NCBI RefSeq assembly: GCF_017826695.1
Contig: NZ_JAFFZW010000004.1
Span: forward strand, 372,001-436,000
Reading direction: 5' to 3'
DNA from: Pseudomonas alliivorans
Lineage (GTDB): Bacteria > Pseudomonadota > Gammaproteobacteria > Pseudomonadales > Pseudomonadaceae
DNA: 64,000 nucleotides
A program made the position numbers and the translations under genes. This document shows positions 59,905-64,000 of this stretch, piece after piece (positions within the stretch are counted from its first letter, which is position 1; each line of letters starts with the position of its first letter). The notes beneath the pieces are model-generated. The model was not told the origin of the DNA. It worked only from the letters and a program-made list of their open reading frames with translations, and searched no databases.

Positions 59905-60123
59905 TCAGTAGCTGTCCCTTTGAAATTTTCCATGCTCGTCCTCCACTAAAATTGGCGGTGGCGGGGAGCCGGGTTCGCGACCGGGTTCATCACGCATCAC
60001 GTCGCGAAAGCCTTTGATGGACGACGCCAAACCCTCACCCAAGCCCCTGAGTTTTCTGGAGCCGAAGACCAAGACCATGATGAGTAAAACCACCAGCCAG
60101 TGTTTCCAATCCATAGCGCCCAT
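59905..60123 (-). CDS. TatA/TatE-family protein
   Basis: This 72-residue protein has the Tat pore-component architecture: a short N-terminus, one membrane helix (WLVVLLIMVLVFGS) and an amphipathic helix (KLRGLGEGLASSIKGFRD) with the FG hinge and a proline-rich tail. tatB and tatC are not adjacent. ATG 60123 has a GAGG ribosome-binding site. It sits just downstream of a gene for a twin-arginine-exported protein, so it may be a dedicated export component. Confidence 0.82.
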   Translation of the reverse strand: MGAMDWKHWLVVLLIMVLVFGSRKLRGLGEGLASSIKGFRDVMRDEPGREPGSPPPPILVEDEHGKFQRDSY

Positions 60124-60231
60124 CGGAAATACCTCATGAGGTGCCTACCTCCCGAGCGACAGCAATCTCGTCAACTCAAAGAAGTCGAATGAACTTGAAG
60201 GCATCACTTTTCAGCCCAGTGCGGGCTTGAA

Positions 60232-61392
60232 TCAGAACCCGGCTCTGAAAGAAGCCCAGGCCTGTAGCCAATCGTCGTAAGTTGCGTACTGATCTGATTG
60301 GCGTGGAGGCTGCCCTTTGATAGGCGCAGTCGCTAGGAATTGGTCAATGTTGTCGTAGTCGAACAGCGACTTGGTCGCGGCATCCATGTACTGGACGGCC
60401 TTTTTATTCACCACGGCTGAACTGACTGATTTGCTCATCGCCGCTTGAGTCCGAGGATCAAGCGCTTGATTGATGAACGCGAGGGAAGTGTCGATATTTT
60501 CTGCTGTCGCTGGAATGAACCAAGCATCCGCCCAGACTGCTCCCCCTTCTTTAGGGAAGACGTATTCAGTTTTCACACCTTGCTTGGCCGTCTCCAAAGT
60601 GGCCGCCGTCCAGGTACAGAAGCAGGCGGAAATCTCGCCAGCAACAAACAGCGAGACCACGTCCCCGTTACTGGAAGCAAACGTACGGCACTGATCCCGA
60701 TACGGTTGCATTTTTTCCCAGATTTGGCCGAGTTCTTCCTTAGTGACATTTGGAAATTTGTCATCGAAACCGGTGACGCGAGCTGCCAATGGCCAGACGG
60801 TCAAAGGGTTGTCGAGGAAGGTGAGCTTGCCTTTGAACTCTGGACGCAATAGGTCGGTAAAACTGGTGATCGGAGCTGTGAGACCTTTAGGGTTGTAAAC
60901 GATGGTGTCCACCCCCCATGTCCAAGGGATTCCGAATCGTTTGCCATCCCAAAACCACATGCTGCCATCATGAAACTTGCTAATGATGTCAGAGGAGTTG
61001 TAGTTAGGAATTTTGGAAACATCAATCGGCTTGAGCTGATTAAGACCCTTGTACAGTTCGTTGTAACCGTTCGAGTATTCGGCCAGATCAAGCCGTACGC
61101 CACCGCCCATCAGCTTGGCGGTCACGTCATCCTGGTTGCCCATGATGCTCGCGTTCACGCGGATGCCCTGAGCCTTGATCCATTCGGCGGCTTCAGTCTG
61201 AAGGGAGTACCCCTCCCACGTCATGATGTCGAGATTGCCGCCGACAGCGGCTTCAGCATTGGGAATCCACCGACCCAGAGTCGCTCCGGCAGCTACCGCC
61301 GCTGTTCCCAGCATCAGCATCCGTCGGCTGATGCTTGGATTGAGCAGCTGACTTAGAGAATTTTCACCACGTAGATCTTTTTCGTCTGACAT
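60232..61392 (-). CDS. Tat-exported extracellular solute-binding protein (PotD-like)
   Basis: This 386-residue protein resembles spermidine/putrescine-type periplasmic binding proteins (family 1/8 fold). It has a twin-arginine signal, SISRRMLMLGTAAVAAGA, cleaved near NAEA. Use of the Tat route is unusual for this family. ATG 61392 has an AGGA-type site nine bases upstream; an ATG three codons earlier is less well spaced. No ABC permease or ATPase gene is adjacent, so it may be an orphan or serve a transporter outside the window. Confidence 0.82.
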   Translation of the reverse strand: MSDEKDLRGENSLSQLLNPSISRRMLMLGTAAVAAGATLGRWIPNAEAAVGGNLDIMTWEGYSLQTEAAEWIKAQGIRVNASIMGNQDDVTAKLMGGGVRLDLAEYSNGYNELYKGLNQLKPIDVSKIPNYNSSDIISKFHDGSMWFWDGKRFGIPWTWGVDTIVYNPKGLTAPITSFTDLLRPEFKGKLTFLDNPLTVWPLAARVTGFDDKFPNVTKEELGQIWEKMQPYRDQCRTFASSNGDVVSLFVAGEISACFCTWTAATLETAKQGVKTEYVFPKEGGAVWADAWFIPATAENIDTSLAFINQALDPRTQAAMSKSVSSAVVNKKAVQYMDAATKSLFDYDNIDQFLATAPIKGQPPRQSDQYATYDDWLQAWASFRAGF

Positions 61393-61835
61393 GTGATGCA
61401 TTCCTATCCTGAGGCGATTGTTTTTGAAATTGGCAGGATGACACTAGGAACTCTTCGCGCTTCATCTGGTGGTATTCCTCTATGGGAGCCTCCCGGACAT
61501 TGTTAGTAGAGCAAGAGTGATGCCAGAACCATTTAAACAATCTAAGTAACTGATACAACTATGATTTTTGTAGCGAGAGGCTAATACTGGAGAAGCACAA
61601 TCTCATCGGTGAGATCTACGGTTTTGCAGCCCTGAGAAACTGATTTGCCGTGGTGCGACAACCAGAGGTAAGCGAAAGGATTTCATTTCAGAATACGGAC
61701 AAGGCAGCCGTAAAGTGCCTCGCGTTTTGGAGCCGATTCAAATGAGTGTGGAGTGAGTGCGTGGGGAGGGTCGCCTTATTGGGAGGCGACGGGCGACCTC
61801 CCATGGCGTGCACAAACAAGGTTAATGGCTAGCCA
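61393..61835. other. Intergenic region with hairpin upstream of the binding-protein gene
   Basis: There is no clear gene. Around 61763-61802 two overlapping inverted repeats are seen: GTCGCCT/AGGCGAC (61770-61776 and 61784-61790) and a longer one pairing GGGAGGGTCGCC-type bases with GGCGACCTCCC. They could form alternative structures. A short stretch near 61590-61640 reads LEKHNLIGEIYG and may be a transposase remnant. The hairpin is close to the lipA stop and may end that operon. Confidence 0.4.
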
Positions 61836-62804
61836 TCACTTCCTGGCTGCCTGCTGATCCGCGTGGTAGGAGGAGCGAACCAAAGGGCCGGATGCGACGT
61901 TGAGAAATCCCATTTCCTCGCCCAATACAGCGAGCTTGGCAAAAATGTCGGGATGCACGAATCGTTGAACCGGAAGATGGTTGCGTGAAGGCTGAAGATA
62001 TTGACCGAGCGTTAGCATATCCACTCGGTGCTCTCTCATCCGCTTCATCACCTCAATGACTTCGTCGTCAGTTTCACCCAGTCCAAGCATCAGCCCGGAC
62101 TTGGTGGGCACATGAGGTATGCGCTGTTTGAAGCCTTCCAACAGATCCAACGACCATTCAAAATCAGACCCTGGACGAACAGCGCGGTAAAGCCGAGGTA
62201 CCGTTTCCAGGTTGTGGTTGAAGACGTCTGGCGGTTCCTGTTCAGTTATCGCGAGGGCAATGTCCATTCGCCCACGGTAATCCGGGACTAATGTCTCCAA
62301 TTTCACCCCTGGCGACATCCTGCGTATTTCTCGTAAGCATTCGACGAAGTGGCTGGCGCCACCGTCGCGCAGGTCATCCCGATCAACCGATGTAATAACT
62401 ACATACTTTAGGCGCAGGTCTGCGATAGCGGTCGCAAGATTGCGAGGCTCATCAAGATCAAGAGGTTTGGGTCGTCCATGGCCGACATCGCAGAAAGGAC
62501 AACGTCGAGTGCAGATGTCGCCCATGATCATGAATGTAGCCGTACCTCCGGAAAAACACTCACCCAAGTTCGGGCATGACGCTTCTTCGCAGACGCTATG
62601 CAGCTTATGTTTTCGCAACAGTGCTTTGATGCGACTCACCTCCGGCGAGGCCGCGATCTCTACGCGAATCCAGTCTGGCTTGCGAGGAAAATCTTCTGTC
62701 GGAAGAATTTTCACCGGAATACGCGCGACCTTTTCAGCACCGCGCAGCTTTACTCCCGCCTGCAGCGGCGGAGGGCGATTCGACAAGGATGAGAGTTCGC
62801 TCAT
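61836..62804 (-). CDS. lipA: Lipoyl synthase
   Basis: LipA is a radical-SAM enzyme that inserts two sulfurs into octanoyl groups on lipoyl domains. The 322-residue protein has the auxiliary-cluster motif [12 protein letters not shown] and the radical-SAM motif [13 protein letters not shown]. Its position beside gcvT suggests it serves lipoylation of the GcvH protein of a glycine cleavage system. Pseudomonads also have a housekeeping lipA next to lipB, so this would be an extra copy. Confidence 0.92.
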   Translation of the reverse strand: MSELSSLSNRPPPLQAGVKLRGAEKVARIPVKILPTEDFPRKPDWIRVEIAASPEVSRIKALLRKHKLHSVCEEASCPNLGECFSGGTATFMIMGDICTRRCPFCDVGHGRPKPLDLDEPRNLATAIADLRLKYVVITSVDRDDLRDGGASHFVECLREIRRMSPGVKLETLVPDYRGRMDIALAITEQEPPDVFNHNLETVPRLYRAVRPGSDFEWSLDLLEGFKQRIPHVPTKSGLMLGLGETDDEVIEVMKRMREHRVDMLTLGQYLQPSRNHLPVQRFVHPDIFAKLAVLGEEMGFLNVASGPLVRSSYHADQQAARK

Positions 62805-62817
62805 GGCAGCAAATCCT

Positions 62818-63939
62818 TCAACCGCGGTAGTAGCGTTGAGGCACGAATGGGGTCTTGGTCACACGCATTGGCACACGTTTCCCACGCACCTCGGCATAGA
62901 CGATTGTGTCTACTCCAATGTACGCCGACTCCACATAACCCATAGCGAGTGGGGCGCCCAGCGTCGGCCCAAAACCGCCACTGGTGACCTGCCCGATCAC
63001 AGCGCCCTCCTCCGAATGGATCACTACGCCCTCGCGCACGGGCACACGCTCCAAGGGCAGTAGCCCGACGCGCTTTTTGCCTACGCCTTGAGCTTGCTGT
63101 GTAAAAATGAGTGAAGCCCCAGGGAAACCGCCAGCGCGCGCACCATCAGCTCGACGAGCTTTGGAGATTGCCCAGGAGAGACTCGCCTCAACCGGCGTGA
63201 GCGTGTCATCCATGTCGTGTCCGTACAGGCATAACCCAGCCTCCAGTCGAAGCGAATCTCTTGCACCCAGGCCGATCGCCTTGACTTCAGGTTGCGCCAG
63301 AATGGCCTGAGCAAGCTCTACAGCACTCTCGACCGGCACGGATATCTCGTAACCATCCTCTCCTGTGTAACCTGACCGGCTGACGTAACAAGACACGCCG
63401 TTGATATCCAACGCCTGGAACTGCATGAAGGTCATATCCTTCACCTGTGGTGCAATGCGTCCAAGTGCCTGAGCCGCAAGCGGGCCTTGCAAAGCGATCA
63501 AGGCCCGGCTATCGAACAGCTCCTCAACCTGACACTGGCCTTCCAGATGGGCTTTCAGGTGGGCTAGATCTTGCTCCTTGCACGCAGCATTGACGACCAC
63601 GAAAAGGTAGTCGCCCGCATTGGCCACCATCAGGTCATCGAGAATGCCCCCCGTCTCGTTCGTGAACAGCGCGTAACGTTGCATGCCGATTGGTAGATCC
63701 ACGATATCCACCGGAACCAGGGATTCGAGTGCCGCGGCAGCGTTCTTGCCGTGCAGTCGGATTTGACCCATGTGGCTTACGTCAAACAATCCGGCCTGGT
63801 CTCGGGTATGCAGGTGTTCTTTCATCACGCCCAGCGGATACTGCACTGGCATCTCGTAGCCGGCAAAGGGCACCATTCTGGCGCCGAGTGCCAGATGAAG
63901 ATCATGTAACGGCGTACGCTTCAAAGATTCTGTAGTCAT
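62818..63939 (-). CDS. gcvT: Glycine cleavage system T protein (aminomethyltransferase)
   Basis: GcvT passes the methylene group from the lipoyl-bound intermediate to tetrahydrofolate and releases ammonia. The 373-residue protein has the N-terminal [21 protein letters not shown] and [11 protein letters not shown] segments and the substrate region [13 protein letters not shown] 63939 has GAGG upstream. It lies 13 bases before lipA, so the two are co-transcribed. gcvP and gcvH are not in the window and may precede it beyond the right edge. Confidence 0.93.
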   Translation of the reverse strand: MTTESLKRTPLHDLHLALGARMVPFAGYEMPVQYPLGVMKEHLHTRDQAGLFDVSHMGQIRLHGKNAAAALESLVPVDIVDLPIGMQRYALFTNETGGILDDLMVANAGDYLFVVVNAACKEQDLAHLKAHLEGQCQVEELFDSRALIALQGPLAAQALGRIAPQVKDMTFMQFQALDINGVSCYVSRSGYTGEDGYEISVPVESAVELAQAILAQPEVKAIGLGARDSLRLEAGLCLYGHDMDDTLTPVEASLSWAISKARRADGARAGGFPGASLIFTQQAQGVGKKRVGLLPLERVPVREGVVIHSEEGAVIGQVTSGGFGPTLGAPLAMGYVESAYIGVDTIVYAEVRGKRVPMRVTKTPFVPQRYYRG

Positions 63940-64000
63940 GGGTAAACCTCAAAAAATGGCCGGAGACTCAGCCTCAGCATTCAATAATGTTCACGGCCAA

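Noticed and set aside
61590..61640. Possible transposase C-terminus (LEKHNLIGEIYG)
   Set aside because: Too short to assign to a family; kept only as a remark in the intergenic entry.

Overview
The window is chromosomal DNA of a fluorescent pseudomonad, most likely of the Pseudomonas syringae group. The grounds are OprF/SigX/CmpX/CrfX/CmaX, OprI, Rmf, the AcnD/PrpF type of methylcitrate cycle, P. syringae-type levansucrase, and inverted pairs of Pseudomonas REP sequences. Gene order over long stretches matches what I remember of other Pseudomonas genomes, so most of the window is core. Two places look accessory: the levansucrase gene set between nasT and nasA, and the right-hand end from about 55.6 kb.

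Layout. 0-8.4 kb: dacB, a CHASE/PAS/GGDEF diguanylate cyclase, rlmKL, rmf, pyrD. 8.5-20.8 kb: nitrate assimilation (nasS, nasT, nitrate MFS transporter nasA, a PP2C-kinase fusion, a NirB-like flavoprotein, nitrate reductase nasC, cobA), with levansucrase lscA inserted. 20.9-25.4 kb: envelope-stress operon read leftward (rraA, cmaX, crfX, cmpX, sigX, oprF). 25.4-30 kb: alpha/beta hydrolase, ppsA and its regulator ppsR. 30.2-37.1 kb: propionate operon (GntR regulator, prpB, prpC, acnD, prpF). 37.4-40.4 kb: a three-gene unit of retropepsin-like protease, inactive transglutaminase with seven membrane helices, and a glutamate-ligase-like ATP-grasp protein. 40.5-55.4 kb: pabB, thrH, cysH, cysB, a universal stress protein, a 5'-nucleotidase, a ketopantoate-reductase-like gene, a thioredoxin-like gene, a DAHP synthase, a GNAT, oprI, an L,D-transpeptidase, tesA and a YbbA/YbbP-type ABC system. 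55.6-64 kb: a broken greB tail, a degenerate IS3-family element, an intact second greB, an IS remnant, then an amino-acid permease, a TatA-like protein, a Tat-exported solute-binding protein, lipA and gcvT.

The most informative finding is regulatory. Each of the three transcription units of the nitrate cluster (nasST, nasA-kinase, flavoprotein-nasC-cobA) starts at a close match to the sigma54 -24/-12 promoter. Each is followed by hexaloop hairpins of the form AnnGnn and then an intrinsic terminator. This is the pattern expected for antitermination by the ANTAR protein NasT, which is encoded here, so nitrogen limitation (sigma54/NtrC) would be read at initiation and nitrate (NasS/NasT) at elongation. 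The nasST leader appears to carry a single hairpin that overlaps the terminator, which suggests autoregulation. Other notable points are a nitrate reductase whose NADH-side flavoprotein looks like the front half of NirB while nirBD is absent from the locus, and replacement of a resident greB next to an insertion sequence.
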